A stretch of 64,000 nucleotides of DNA from CAIQPS01 sp963721365 (GCA_963721365.1 CAVRJE010000028.1:62001-126000), one strand, 5' to 3'; counted from the stretch's first letter, positions 17,969 to 27,212 are shown. Notes: generated by a model not told the origin, from the letters alone. Numbers and translations: made by a program.

Positions 17969-19348
17969 CTAGGCCAACACCCGCACGAAGTTGAACTGGC
18001 CTCCTTTGGCTTCCCATTCGGCAAATCCACCGTGGATACCCTTGTGGTCTGCAGGCGAGTACTGGAACTGGCCCGACACACCCTGGAACTTCAGATTCTC
18101 GATGGTAGAACGGATCTTCTCTTTGTCGTCGATGCCGACCTTCAAGCCCTCAGCCAGGATATCGAAGGAATCAAGGCCGTTAGCAGCGAAGATGGTGGCG
18201 ATAGAGTCGTACTTGGCTTTGAAGCGGGCGGCCACATCGGCCATGTGGGCCTTTCCGGGGAAGTCATCCGGCAGTTGTTCCGGGTTGGTCAAGCCTATTC
18301 CCAGCAGCAGTGTGCCTTCCACCGCCTCCGGGCTAAGGGCGAAAAGGGCGGGATGCGCCGAAAGAGGACCGACCTGGATGGGAACCGTGACCCCCATGCC
18401 TCTGAGACCCTTCACGATCTGCGGGGTCTGGCTGACGGCCGTCATACTGAATACCACGTCCGGCTGTACCGACTTGGACTGGGCAAAGATCTTGTTAACG
18501 ATCGGGGTAAGGTCGGTCATGCTGAGCGGAATAGCGTCGGCCATCACTGCTATCGTGGCTCCTGCTGCGTCGCCCTTGAGCAGCTCGAGCGTCTCTTGGT
18601 TGATCGGGAGCTGGTCGCCGATCGCCAGGATGTTCTTCCATCCCGCAGCCTTGATCTGCGCCACGAGTGCAGCGTGACTGTCAGTGGCACTCGCGCTTGT
18701 GTAGAAAAACCACTTGAACTTGTCCAGCGTCTTCATGGCGGCCAGGGTGGGGCCGAACGTCAGCACTGGAACCCCGTATTTCTCGGCAAGCGGCTTGAGG
18801 GCTTCGCCACCCGGCTGAGTCAGCGGCCCAATCACCGCGGTCACTTTGTCCTGGGTGATCATCTTGGTGAAGTTGGCGATATCTGTGCTCGTGTCGCTCT
18901 TGTCGTCCATGACGACCAACTGGACGGGCCGGCCGTTGGCGCCGCCCGCCTGGTTGAACGCGTCCACTTCCAACTCTATGCCCTGCTGGACGGCGGGCCA
19001 GGCTGGGGCAGCCATGCCGGTCTGTGCGGCAAGAACTCCGATCTTGATCGGCTCGCCCGTGGCCGGGCCGGCCACGGCAGTGGTAGCGGTGGTCGCGGCG
19101 GTGGTTGTGGCTGTCGTGGTCGCCGTGCTTGCCGCGGTCGTCGTCGAGCCGGCCGTGGTCTCGGTCGAGGAAGCGGCCGTGGTGGTCGTCGTCCCGGTGC
19201 CGCAGGCGGCGAGCAGTCCGCCGAGGCCGCCGGCGGCGGCGACGGTCGCGCCGGCGAAGCCCGCCATCCGCAGGAAGTCGCGGCGGCTTACCCTGCTTTC
19301 AAGCAGACCTTCTTTTGCCTCATCCCTCTTGTCCGTGTCCCTGCCCAT
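17969..19348 (-). CDS. livK: Branched-chain amino acid-type ABC transporter substrate-binding lipoprotein
   Basis: A 459-residue periplasmic-binding protein of the LivJ/LivK family. ATG 19348 (MGRDTDKRDE) is preceded by GGGAGG; longer versions would overlap the upstream gene. The N-terminus has a Tat motif (SRRDFLRMAGF) and a lipobox (LLAAC), followed by a very long Thr-rich linker. The ligand domain starts PIKIGVLAAQTGMAAPAWPAVQQGIELEVDAFN and includes VVMDDKSDT and AVIGPLTQPGG. Tat export implies folding, possibly with bound ligand or cofactor, before secretion. Family members bind amino acids, aromatic acids and amides; with a flavoprotein/URO-D context I would not assume leucine. It is 49 bases after the fused permease/ATPase gene. 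Confidence 0.85.
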   Translation of the reverse strand: MGRDTDKRDEAKEGLLESRVSRRDFLRMAGFAGATVAAAGGLGGLLAACGTGTTTTTAASSTETTAGSTTTAASTATTTATTTAATTATTAVAGPATGEPIKIGVLAAQTGMAAPAWPAVQQGIELEVDAFNQAGGANGRPVQLVVMDDKSDTSTDIANFTKMITQDKVTAVIGPLTQPGGEALKPLAEKYGVPVLTFGPTLAAMKTLDKFKWFFYTSASATDSHAALVAQIKAAGWKNILAIGDQLPINQETLELLKGDAAGATIAVMADAIPLSMTDLTPIVNKIFAQSKSVQPDVVFSMTAVSQTPQIVKGLRGMGVTVPIQVGPLSAHPALFALSPEAVEGTLLLGIGLTNPEQLPDDFPGKAHMADVAARFKAKYDSIATIFAANGLDSFDILAEGLKVGIDDKEKIRSTIENLKFQGVSGQFQYSPADHKGIHGGFAEWEAKGGQFNFVRVLA

Positions 19349-19397
19349 ACTTCCGACCTCCCTTTCCCGTTGCTTGCTGCTCTTCCCTAAGCGGGCC

Positions 19398-22040
19398 CTA
19401 GGCCCGCCTGTCGCCGAGATAGGCTTGCTGGAGACGGCCATCGGTCTTGAGTTCGCTCGCTTTGCCCTCAAGGACGATGGATCCCGTTCGCATGACGGCC
19501 ACGTGGTCCGCGAGGGAGAGGGCCATCTCCGCGTTCTGCTCGACCATGAGCATGGTGATCCCCTGTTCGTTCAGCTTGCGCAGGGCCTCGAAGATCCGCT
19601 CGACCGCCTGGGGGGCCAGACCCATCGAGGGCTCGTCGAGCAGGAGTAGAGTGGGCCGGCCCATCAGGGCCCGTCCGATCGCGAGCATCTGTTGCTCCCC
19701 GCCGGAAAGCGTCTTTGCCATCTGCTCGCGGCGCTCAAAAAGGAGGGGGAAGAGTTCGTAGACGTACGCGACATCGTCGGCATAGCCGTTCCGCCAATCC
19801 CGGCGTCCGGAGGCACCCATGAGCAGGTTGTCCTCGACGGTGAGCGTCGGGAAGAGCTGGCGGCCTTCGGGCACATGCCCGAGGCCCCTTCTCACGTTGC
19901 GCTCGGCCGACCAACCGGTGATCTTCTCGCCCCTGTAGAAGACCTCCCCGCTCGTCGGACGATGATGTCCGAAGACCGTGCGGATGAGGGTACTCTTGCC
20001 GGCGCCGTTAGCGCCGAGAAGGGCGAAGACGTTGCCCTTCGGGACGCTCAAGGAGACGCCGTGGACGGCCTGAATAGAGCCGTAACAGGCGACGATGTCT
20101 TTCACCTGAAGGACCTCTTCGCTTGGCGGGCAGATGCCCTCACTTGACTCTGCCTCGCACTTGGCCTCTACCGTCTCGCGTTTGGTGCCGAGGTAGGCCT
20201 TGATCACCGATTCCTCATTCTTCACCTCATCAGGGGTGCCGGAGGCGATGAGATAGCCGTGGTCAAGGACGTTCACACGATCGGAGATGCCCATGATGAG
20301 CCCGATGTCGTGCTCGACTATCAGAACGGTGATGCCGGCTTCGCGGATGCGGGCGATCTTCTCCACGATGTCCGCCCGTTCGGCCGCGTTCATCCCGGCG
20401 GCGGGTTCGTCCAGCATCAGCACGCGGGGCTCGCTCGCGAGAGCGCGGGCGATCTCCACCAGGCGCTGCTGGCCGTAGGGAAGGCTGGCCGCATGTTTGT
20501 CGCCCTCTTCGGCAAGGCCGACGAGGGCAAGCGCGTCCATGGCCCGAGCTTGAGAACGACGCTCCTCTTTGCGCTGGGAGGGCAGACCGAAGCCTCCCGA
20601 CCAGAATCCGGAGCGCTCGTGGCGGTGGCAGCCGACGAGCACATTCTCGAGCACACTCATGTTGACGAAGATGCGAAGGTTCTGGAAGGTCCGGGCAAGC
20701 CCGAGACGAGCAGTGTCGGCAGGCGATAGCTTGGTGAGATCGGTGTCCCCAAGGAAGATACGACCCGACGAGAGCTTCTGCTGGCGGCTTACGGCGTTGA
20801 AGAGGGTGGTCTTCCCGGCGCCGTTGGGACCGATGAGGGCGGTGATCGAACCACTCTCGACCTCGAACGAGACGTCGTTCACAGCGATGAGGCCGCCGAA
20901 GGCGACGGTGGCGTTCTCGATCCGAAGAATCGGGCCTTCAGACTTGTCGCGCGAGCGCCTCTCGGCGATCTCGGCCTGAAGAACGCTTGAAGACGCAGCT
21001 ACCTCCCCCTCGCCTAGGACGACGGAGCAGGGTTCCACGCCGGCGCCTGCCTGAGCGAGCGAGTCGCGTTTGAACAGGCGTTTCACCCAGGCGCGGTTCT
21101 GAGGGCGGAGCCCAAGGAGGCCCATGGGAAGGAAGAGCAGAAGAAGGATCATGATCACCGCGTAGGCGACGCCCGAGTACCTTTGCACCCCGGTAAAGCC
21201 GTTGATGACCCAGGTGAGGATGATGGCTCCGATGATGCCGCCCCAGATGGTCTCCCCCCCGCCGATCAGCATCATGACGATGGGCAGGATGGCGGCGTTG
21301 AAGGTGAACGAATCGGGGCTGACCGATCCGGTGACGAAGGCGAACAGCCCGCCGGCTACGCCGCAGATGACTGCGCTGATGACGAAGGCCAGGAGCTTCC
21401 AGTTCGCATTTCTGATTCCCAGGGTGGAGGACGCTATCTCGCTCGTCGCGATGGCACGCAGCGACCGGCCGAACCGGTATTTGAGGGCGCGCTGAACGAA
21501 CAGCAGGGCGACGATGGTGATGATCCAGACCAGGTAGTACTGGCGGAGGAAGCTTCCCATCTGGAGACCGAACACAGACAGGCTGGGCACCCCCTGGAAG
21601 CCGTTGAGACCTCCGGTCGTCCCTCGTAGTTGGTTGACAAGCACGATGAAGATCTGGCCGAGTCCGATCGTTGCGAGGGCGAGGTAGAAGTAGCGCAGCC
21701 TGAGCACCGGACGCCCGACGACGAGGGCGACGATCCCGGGGACGATCGCGCCTATCGCAAGACAGGCGAAGGTGGGGATCGGGGTCCTGACGGCGAGGAG
21801 CCCGGCGACGTAGGCGCCCATCCCGTAGAACGCCGAGTGGCCGAAGGAGAGCTGTCCGGCCTGTCCCAGGATGAGGCCGACGCCGATGGTGAGGATCGCG
21901 AAGAACCCCGCCGTCGTCATGACGCTCATCGCATACATGCTCTTGTAGAGGAGGGGCCATACAAGCAGAGCCACTATAAGGAGGATTTTGCCGGCAATCG
22001 CGTAGCGGAAGCGGAAGGCTGCTCGGGCGCCTGCGGCCAT
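19398..22040 (-). CDS. Fused LivM-LivG-LivF ABC transporter protein
   Basis: One uninterrupted 880-codon frame encodes three normally separate subunits. Residues about 1-335 are the LivM permease (TAGFFAILTIGVGLILGQAG, LSFGHSAFYGMGAYVAGLLA). About 375-625 is LivG ATPase (Walker A GPNGAGKTT, signature LPYGQQRLVEIARA, Walker B VLMLDEPAAG). About 645-880 is LivF ATPase (GANGAGKST, LSGGEQQMLAIGRA, LLLLDEPSMG). Linkers of about 40 and 25 residues join them with no stop codon and no ATG; GTG codons exist in the linkers but without a convincing ribosome binding site. The first ATG (22040) overlaps the livH stop (TGATG). LivM-LivG fusions are known; a triple fusion is unusual. It should energise uptake by LivH and LivK at the membrane. 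Confidence 0.85.
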   Translation of the reverse strand: MAAGARAAFRFRYAIAGKILLIVALLVWPLLYKSMYAMSVMTTAGFFAILTIGVGLILGQAGQLSFGHSAFYGMGAYVAGLLAVRTPIPTFACLAIGAIVPGIVALVVGRPVLRLRYFYLALATIGLGQIFIVLVNQLRGTTGGLNGFQGVPSLSVFGLQMGSFLRQYYLVWIITIVALLFVQRALKYRFGRSLRAIATSEIASSTLGIRNANWKLLAFVISAVICGVAGGLFAFVTGSVSPDSFTFNAAILPIVMMLIGGGETIWGGIIGAIILTWVINGFTGVQRYSGVAYAVIMILLLLFLPMGLLGLRPQNRAWVKRLFKRDSLAQAGAGVEPCSVVLGEGEVAASSSVLQAEIAERRSRDKSEGPILRIENATVAFGGLIAVNDVSFEVESGSITALIGPNGAGKTTLFNAVSRQQKLSSGRIFLGDTDLTKLSPADTARLGLARTFQNLRIFVNMSVLENVLVGCHRHERSGFWSGGFGLPSQRKEERRSQARAMDALALVGLAEEGDKHAASLPYGQQRLVEIARALASEPRVLMLDEPAAGMNAAERADIVEKIARIREAGITVLIVEHDIGLIMGISDRVNVLDHGYLIASGTPDEVKNEESVIKAYLGTKRETVEAKCEAESSEGICPPSEEVLQVKDIVACYGSIQAVHGVSLSVPKGNVFALLGANGAGKSTLIRTVFGHHRPTSGEVFYRGEKITGWSAERNVRRGLGHVPEGRQLFPTLTVEDNLLMGASGRRDWRNGYADDVAYVYELFPLLFERREQMAKTLSGGEQQMLAIGRALMGRPTLLLLDEPSMGLAPQAVERIFEALRKLNEQGITMLMVEQNAEMALSLADHVAVMRTGSIVLEGKASELKTDGRLQQAYLGDRRA

Positions 22041-22918
22041 CACATCTCCCCTTCCGACATGGTCGTACCGAGCAGTCCCCGAGGCCGGAAGTAGAGAATG
22101 AGGATGAGGAGTCCGAAAGCGATGGCATCGGAGTAGCCCGCGGGCAGCCAGCCGGTGGCCACCGACTGCAGCACGCCCACCGTAAGTCCCCCGATCACCG
22201 CTCCGCCGCTCGAGCCCCAGCCGCCCAGGATCGCGCCCACGAAACCGGAGAGGCCAAAGACCCCGCCGGAAAGGTAGCTGATGGTGATGAGCGGCGAGAT
22301 GGCGATCCCACCCAGGGCACCGATGACTGCCGAGATGGCGAAGGCAAGGATTATCACGAGGTTGGTGGAGATGCCCGACCCGCGTGCGGCGTCGGGATTG
22401 GTCGCCGTCGCCGTCATCTGTTTGCCGATACGGGTGCGGGTGCTGAGCATGTGCAGCATGACGAAGATGACGAGCATGATCCCGATGATCCAGAGGCTCT
22501 GAGGCGCGACGGCGACTCCGCCCACCTTGAGCATCTTGTCCCCGGTGAAGCTCGGAACGGCCAGTCCGTAGCCGCCCCACTTGATGAGGGCAGCGCTCTC
22601 GAAGAGCAAGCTGAAACCCACGGTGGCCAGGATCATGTTCACGAGCGACTGCTTCATGATCGGCTTGAGAACGAGCATGTACATCGCGATTGAGATGACC
22701 ACTACCCCAACAAGCCCGAGGATGATGGAGACCCAGTAGGGCAGGCCGAGCTCTTTGAGGAACGAGTAGGCGAAGAACGAACCCATCATGACGAACCCGC
22801 CCTGGGCCATGTTGACCACGTGCGAGGTCCGGTAGATGGTCACGAACCCGAGTCCCACGAGGGAGTAGATGGATCCCATCGTGATCCCGGTCACGATCAG
22901 CTGTATCCAGGTGGCCAC
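22040..22918 (-). CDS. livH: Branched-chain amino acid-type ABC transporter permease LivH
   Basis: A 292-residue hydrophobic protein with the LivH signature: QLIVTGITMGSIYSLVGLGF at the N-terminus, MAQGGFVMMGSFFAY, and GLSGFVGAILGGWGSSGGAVIGGL near the C-terminus, with about eight transmembrane segments. It pairs with the LivM part of the fused protein encoded immediately downstream, whose start overlaps its stop. Together they form the membrane channel of the importer. Intact and of normal length. Confidence 0.9.
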   Translation of the reverse strand: MATWIQLIVTGITMGSIYSLVGLGFVTIYRTSHVVNMAQGGFVMMGSFFAYSFLKELGLPYWVSIILGLVGVVVISIAMYMLVLKPIMKQSLVNMILATVGFSLLFESAALIKWGGYGLAVPSFTGDKMLKVGGVAVAPQSLWIIGIMLVIFVMLHMLSTRTRIGKQMTATATNPDAARGSGISTNLVIILAFAISAVIGALGGIAISPLITISYLSGGVFGLSGFVGAILGGWGSSGGAVIGGLTVGVLQSVATGWLPAGYSDAIAFGLLILILYFRPRGLLGTTMSEGEM

Positions 22919-22962
22919 CTAGGCTGCCCTGCCCGAACGCCCGCGTGTGCACCTCATGCAGA

Positions 22963-24588
22963 TCATCCCCATGCGAGTATGGGATCGACTTTGCGGGCCG
23001 GGGACACGCTGATGGCCTTCTGCGGACAATCCCGCTCGCAGTACAGGCACAGCTGGCAATCGTCCACGTAACTGATGGAAGCCTTGCTGCCGCACGTCAT
23101 GCATCTTTGCGCTTCCAGGCCGGCCATATCGTCGTCGAACCCCAGTCTCACCTCGCGGAAACCCGCCGTCCTCTCGGAGACGGGCAGAACGCGCGCTTCC
23201 TGTCTCGCCATGGTGGGGATCTTTGCGCCGGGGCAGTCCTTGACTCTATCCGGCACGAGGCTTCTGCCCTCGGCCAGGTCCTGGCCTCGTAGATAGCGCT
23301 CGATGGAGACCGCCGCTCTCTCGCCGGCAGCGATGGCCGAGATCACCGTGGACGGCCCCGACACGATGTCGCCACCGGCGAACAAGCCGGAGACAGTCGT
23401 TTCCATGGTCAGCGGATGGACCCTTATCGTCCGATCATCCTCGAGCGCCACTCCCGCGGGAATGGAAGTGGTGTCGGGGCCCTGCCCGACGGCGAATATG
23501 ACCAAATCCGCCGCAAGCACCTTGGTGGTGTCCGGATCGTAGATGGGATCGAATCTGCCGGTGGCATCACAGACGGATGTGCAGCGGACAAGTTCCACTC
23601 CCGCCACCCGGCCGTCGCTCCCAAGCACCTTGCCCGGGCCCCACGAGGTGTGGAAGGCGACACCCTCCTCCTCGGCCTGCAGGATCTCGTCATCGTAGGC
23701 GGGCATCTGCTCGCGCGTCTCAAGACAGGCAAGCTGCACCTCGGACGCCCCCAGCCGGAGGGCAGTCAGAGCCACGTCTAGCGCTACGTTGCCGCCGCCG
23801 ATCACCACCACTCTACCTTCGAGAGTCCTAAGCCCGTTCAACCTGACGTCGCGGAGAACATCCAAGCCCCAGAGAACGCCGGTCAACTCCAAACCCGGCA
23901 CGTCGATCTTGCTGCTCAACTGGTTGCCTGAGGCCCAGAACACTGCCTTGTACGCCTTTGTCAGCTCGGCGACATCAACGTCTTTGCCGACGGTCACACC
24001 GGTCTTGAACTCGATCCCGAGCCCTTTCAGATACGCAATCTGGGCATCAAGGACGGCCATGGGCAACCGGTACTCGGGGATGGCCTGCCTCAGCATGCCG
24101 CCGGGTCGGGACATGGCCTCAAAGATAGTCACCGCGAACCCCTGCCTCGCCAGGAAATAGGCGCAGGAAAGGCCCGCCGGACCGGACCCCACGACCGCCA
24201 CTTTGGCCGCGTAGATCACGGGCGCGGGCGCCGGCTTCTCTTCCAGCGAGTAGTCGCCGACGAAACGCTCCAGAGAGTTGATGTTGACCGCGGTGTCGAC
24301 CTCCTGCCGCGCACAGTCCGACTCGCACGGATGCGGACATAGCCGCCCGGTTATGGCAGGGAAAGGAAGCGAGTCGCCAAGGAGAGCCGCCGCTTCCTCA
24401 TACATACCGTCCTTCACCAGGTGGATATAGCTGCGCACGTCCACGTGGGCCGGGCAGGCCAGCCGGCAGGGAGGATGCTCATTGGTCTCCCCCGGTCGGG
24501 TATCCAACCGGATGACATCCATGGGGCACGTATCGATGCAGAGCCTGCACCCGTTGCAGAGATCGAGGTCGACCCGCTCGATAGACAC
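22963..24588 (-). CDS. Iron-sulfur FAD/NAD oxidoreductase, glutamate synthase small-subunit type
   Basis: A 541-residue electron-transfer flavoprotein. The N-terminus holds a ferredoxin motif (CNGCRLCIDTCP), then the GltD-like Cys cluster region (CRLACPAHVDVRSYI ... RLCPHPCESDC). The FAD site VVGSGPAGLSCAYFLA is near residue 150 and the NAD site VVIGGGNVALDVALTALRLGA near 285; FAGGDIVSGPSTVISAIAAG is the second FAD motif. A second ferredoxin motif (CQLCLYCERDCP) ends the protein. The start is GTG, directly after the TGA of the upstream flavoprotein, with GGAGG in front. It probably passes electrons from NAD(P)H to the FAD reductase encoded upstream. Cytoplasmic. Confidence 0.82.
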   Translation of the reverse strand: MSIERVDLDLCNGCRLCIDTCPMDVIRLDTRPGETNEHPPCRLACPAHVDVRSYIHLVKDGMYEEAAALLGDSLPFPAITGRLCPHPCESDCARQEVDTAVNINSLERFVGDYSLEEKPAPAPVIYAAKVAVVGSGPAGLSCAYFLARQGFAVTIFEAMSRPGGMLRQAIPEYRLPMAVLDAQIAYLKGLGIEFKTGVTVGKDVDVAELTKAYKAVFWASGNQLSSKIDVPGLELTGVLWGLDVLRDVRLNGLRTLEGRVVVIGGGNVALDVALTALRLGASEVQLACLETREQMPAYDDEILQAEEEGVAFHTSWGPGKVLGSDGRVAGVELVRCTSVCDATGRFDPIYDPDTTKVLAADLVIFAVGQGPDTTSIPAGVALEDDRTIRVHPLTMETTVSGLFAGGDIVSGPSTVISAIAAGERAAVSIERYLRGQDLAEGRSLVPDRVKDCPGAKIPTMARQEARVLPVSERTAGFREVRLGFDDDMAGLEAQRCMTCGSKASISYVDDCQLCLYCERDCPQKAISVSPARKVDPILAWG

Positions 24589-26403
24589 TCAGACCTCCTT
24601 CGGGGAAGAGGGCGACATGCAGGAAGCGTCCATGGCCAGCGGCAGGAGGTAGTTCTCTTCCTCCGGCTTGGAGAGGTCCGGCCACCATTTCTCCGGCACC
24701 GGCTCTTTCGTCAGGCGCATCTCCCCCGATTCCTGGCCTATCTTCACCCAGGCCAGCCAGTCGGGATCGACCCGCTTGGGGAAGTCTTCTCGGAGATGCG
24801 TTCCCCGGCTTTCGGTGCGGAAGAGGGAGGCGCGCAGCCTCATCTCGGCTATCAAAGCCATGTTCCTGGTCTCGTGGGCAAGGCGCCACTCATGGCCGTC
24901 CTTGGCAGTGAGCATCGGCACCAGGTGGTCGTTGACGTATTCCACCAAGGTGAGGGCCGCCTGGAGGCGGTCCGCGCGCTTGACCTGCAGGACGAAGTAC
25001 GGCACCGTGAAGCCCTGGAGCACTTGCGTGACCCACGCGGGACTGAATCCCCCGGCACGCAGGGTGGGCGCGAGGACGGCGTCTTTCGCCCGCTTCAGCT
25101 CGGCCTCCTCCGCCTCAGGCTGCCCGCATCTGGCGACGTACTCCTTGGCCGCGAGAGCCGCTCGCGTGCCCGTGACCGCCGCGTGGTTGAGCGCGAAGCC
25201 CATCCCGGCATATGCGGCGCCCGAGACCATGCTCGCGCAGCTGTTGCCGGCCGAGTAGAGTCCGGGAAGAGTGCTCTGACAGGTCTTGTCCACCGGCCAG
25301 ACTCCGCTGGCCAGGAACACCGTATACGCCATGATCCGGGAGGCCGGCCAGGGGATCCTCTCGCCCTTGTAGACGTCGAGGCCTATCTTGTCCTGCTGGT
25401 CGCTTCCCATGCGCTTGAAGAACACTCTGAGCCAGTCGTGTTGCTCCGGAGTCCAGGTCTTGAAGGCAAGTGACATGTCCAGATAGAGAGGTGCCCTGCC
25501 GCAGTGCGCCTCCCAAATGGTGTTGGTCATGGGAGAGCCTTCGGCGTTGACGTTGGGGCAGAACCAGCTGCCTGTGTATCCGCCCCCGAGGGCATGAGGG
25601 AATGCCGCCGCGCTTTGATTGGTTTCTGCTGAGGCGCCTCCCTCTGCCAGGCCCTTCTTCAGCTCCTCCATGTCCAGCGGTTTGTGGCCACACCCGAAAC
25701 CGATCTCCTCGCCCGCCACCTCCGCGCCCGCCCGGTAGGCCATCGCGGAGCCGTCACCGGTCCAGTACATGGTGGGATAGCTGCCCGACTTCAGGGCGCT
25801 AGTCCCGGTGGCTATCACCGTGGTTTTCGCGTGCACCACGTACAGATGTGAGCTGGTGGAGTGCAGGCCCACTGCTCCGACCACCCGGCCGTCCTGCTTG
25901 AGCAGCTCGCAGAACATCACCCTGTCGAGCACCCTAACGCCGATATCGAGCGCCTTTCTTCGAAGGGCGGGTGCATACTCGCGGTTGACCATCGCGATGT
26001 CTTCGTAGAGAAACTTACCGTTGGGCAGGCGCGGCGGCCCAAAGAAATAGGGTTTGTCATCCTCGTTGTAGAAAGGCACGCCCCACGCGACCAAGTCGTT
26101 GTAGCGAGCCTCTGACTCTTTGAGACAGATCTCGTCCCAGTCTCTGTTGTTGAGGTATTCACACATGCGGCTGACTATCGAAACGCATGTATCAAGATCG
26201 TGGCCCCGCTCCGGCCGGAAGAAGAGATAGTCGCCGTCTGAGAAGTGCGTGCCGCCGGCCTTGCCCACATAGGCTTTGTCGCTGAGAATGACGTTGAGGC
26301 CTTGCTCCCTTGCCTTGATAGCGGCGAACAGGCCTGCCATGCCGGCGCCGATGACCAGAACATCGGTCTTGAGATGTCTTTCAGTCACAGTAGCCGCCTC
26401 CAC
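24589..26403 (-). CDS. FAD-dependent reductase, fumarate reductase/AprA flavoprotein family
   Basis: A 604-residue FAD_binding_2 protein. The dinucleotide motif VLVIGAGMAGLFAAIKAREQG is at residues 15-35, GKAGGTHFSDGDYLF follows, AKTTVIATGTSALKSG is the central FAD strand, and LPGLYSAGNSCASMVSGAAYAGMGFALNHAAVTG is the C-terminal FAD motif. Members reduce fumarate, other enoates or adenylylsulfate. The usual fumarate reductase catalytic residues cannot be assigned by eye. It is the promoter-proximal gene of the operon, divergent from a TetR gene, and abuts its likely electron donor, so I infer reduction or desaturation of the compound imported by the Liv system. Confidence 0.8.
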   Translation of the reverse strand: MEAATVTERHLKTDVLVIGAGMAGLFAAIKAREQGLNVILSDKAYVGKAGGTHFSDGDYLFFRPERGHDLDTCVSIVSRMCEYLNNRDWDEICLKESEARYNDLVAWGVPFYNEDDKPYFFGPPRLPNGKFLYEDIAMVNREYAPALRRKALDIGVRVLDRVMFCELLKQDGRVVGAVGLHSTSSHLYVVHAKTTVIATGTSALKSGSYPTMYWTGDGSAMAYRAGAEVAGEEIGFGCGHKPLDMEELKKGLAEGGASAETNQSAAAFPHALGGGYTGSWFCPNVNAEGSPMTNTIWEAHCGRAPLYLDMSLAFKTWTPEQHDWLRVFFKRMGSDQQDKIGLDVYKGERIPWPASRIMAYTVFLASGVWPVDKTCQSTLPGLYSAGNSCASMVSGAAYAGMGFALNHAAVTGTRAALAAKEYVARCGQPEAEEAELKRAKDAVLAPTLRAGGFSPAWVTQVLQGFTVPYFVLQVKRADRLQAALTLVEYVNDHLVPMLTAKDGHEWRLAHETRNMALIAEMRLRASLFRTESRGTHLREDFPKRVDPDWLAWVKIGQESGEMRLTKEPVPEKWWPDLSKPEEENYLLPLAMDASCMSPSSPKEV

Positions 26404-26459
26404 CGCCGGCGCGCCTACTCGGCCGGCGACGTGTCAGGTATAGTGTCCTCTGTTTGGGA

Positions 26460-26481
26460 TAACTGAGACCCCACTCAGTTA
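26460..26481. promoter_or_regulatory. TetR-type operator palindrome
   Basis: TAACTGAG-N6-CTCAGTTA is a perfect dyad with 8-bp arms in the 146-bp divergent gap between the flavoprotein operon and the TetR gene. Position and symmetry suit autorepression plus control of the operon by that regulator. Confidence 0.65.
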
Positions 26482-26549
26482 ACTGGAATTCTGGCATCGG
26501 CTTGCGTGCTTTGTCAAATCGAAGTTCCGCGGGCGTCCATAGGAGAAGA

Positions 26550-27212
26550 ATGGCGAGCGGCATCGACAACCGAGAGGGCCCACCAAAGGATAAGGTCACG
26601 CGTCGCCTGCCCGCAGAAGCCAGAAAGCGGCAGATCGCGAACGTTGCGATCGACCAGATCATGGAGAACGGCGTGGTGGCAGCGAGCGCCGTGCAGATCG
26701 CCGCGGCGGCGGGCGTGAGCGAGGCCGCCCTCTACCATCACTTTGGCAGTAGGAAGAAGATCCTCGAGGCGGCGCTCGATCTTATCTACGAGGAACTCAG
26801 CCTCGAAGTCTCCGCTCGGACCGGGGGCGACGCCCTCGAGCAGCTCCGCCGGGTCGATCAGGCCCACGAGCGCGCCATCGCGACCGAGAAGAGGATCTTC
26901 GCCGCATTGTTCCAGTTCTACGTGGCGCCGCCGAAAGGCGGGATGACTGCGGAGGTGCGGAAGCACGCGCTGTCACAGACGGCCAGGATCGTTGCTGTGA
27001 TCGATAGAGGCAAGGCGGAGGGCGTCATCCGCGCGGACGTCGACTCCGAGTCGACCGCCTGGAAGCTGATTGCGATCTACTGGTTCAGGGACGTATCACG
27101 CCTGCTCGGCCTCGACACCGCCATGGTCACCGGAACCGCACGAGAGCTTCGGCAGGCCTTACTCGACGGCATAGCCGCCGATAGGAACGACGACCCGCCG
27201 AAGACGACGTAG
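26550..27212 (+). CDS. TetR/AcrR family transcriptional regulator
   Basis: A 220-residue regulator. ATG 26550 is preceded by AGGAGAAG; an ATG-less extension upstream is less likely. The N-terminal HTH (about 20-65) reads ARKRQIANVAIDQIMENGVVAASAVQIAAAAGVSEAALYHHFGSRKKIL in pieces: helix 3 is VSEAALYHHFGS. The C-terminal ligand domain is all-helical. It is divergent from the flavoprotein/Liv/URO-D operon with a perfect dyad between them, so it most likely represses that operon and itself until the substrate or its CoA ester binds. Confidence 0.85.
   Translation: MASGIDNREGPPKDKVTRRLPAEARKRQIANVAIDQIMENGVVAASAVQIAAAAGVSEAALYHHFGSRKKILEAALDLIYEELSLEVSARTGGDALEQLRRVDQAHERAIATEKRIFAALFQFYVAPPKGGMTAEVRKHALSQTARIVAVIDRGKAEGVIRADVDSESTAWKLIAIYWFRDVSRLLGLDTAMVTGTARELRQALLDGIAADRNDDPPKTT

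Noticed and set aside
19041..19210. Thr/Val-rich low-complexity segment as a frame error
   Set aside because: It is a plausible lipoprotein linker between the lipobox and the binding domain, in frame on both sides.
18032..19390. 452-codon plus-strand frame
   Set aside because: It is antisense to livK, with low-complexity Gly/Arg composition and no family pattern.
19398..22952. 1184-residue frame as a single protein
   Set aside because: The first 300 codons are a shadow of livH in another frame; the real start is ATG 22040, which overlaps the livH stop.
24421..25473. 350-codon plus-strand frame
   Set aside because: Antisense to both flavoprotein genes, which are fully recognisable on the other strand.
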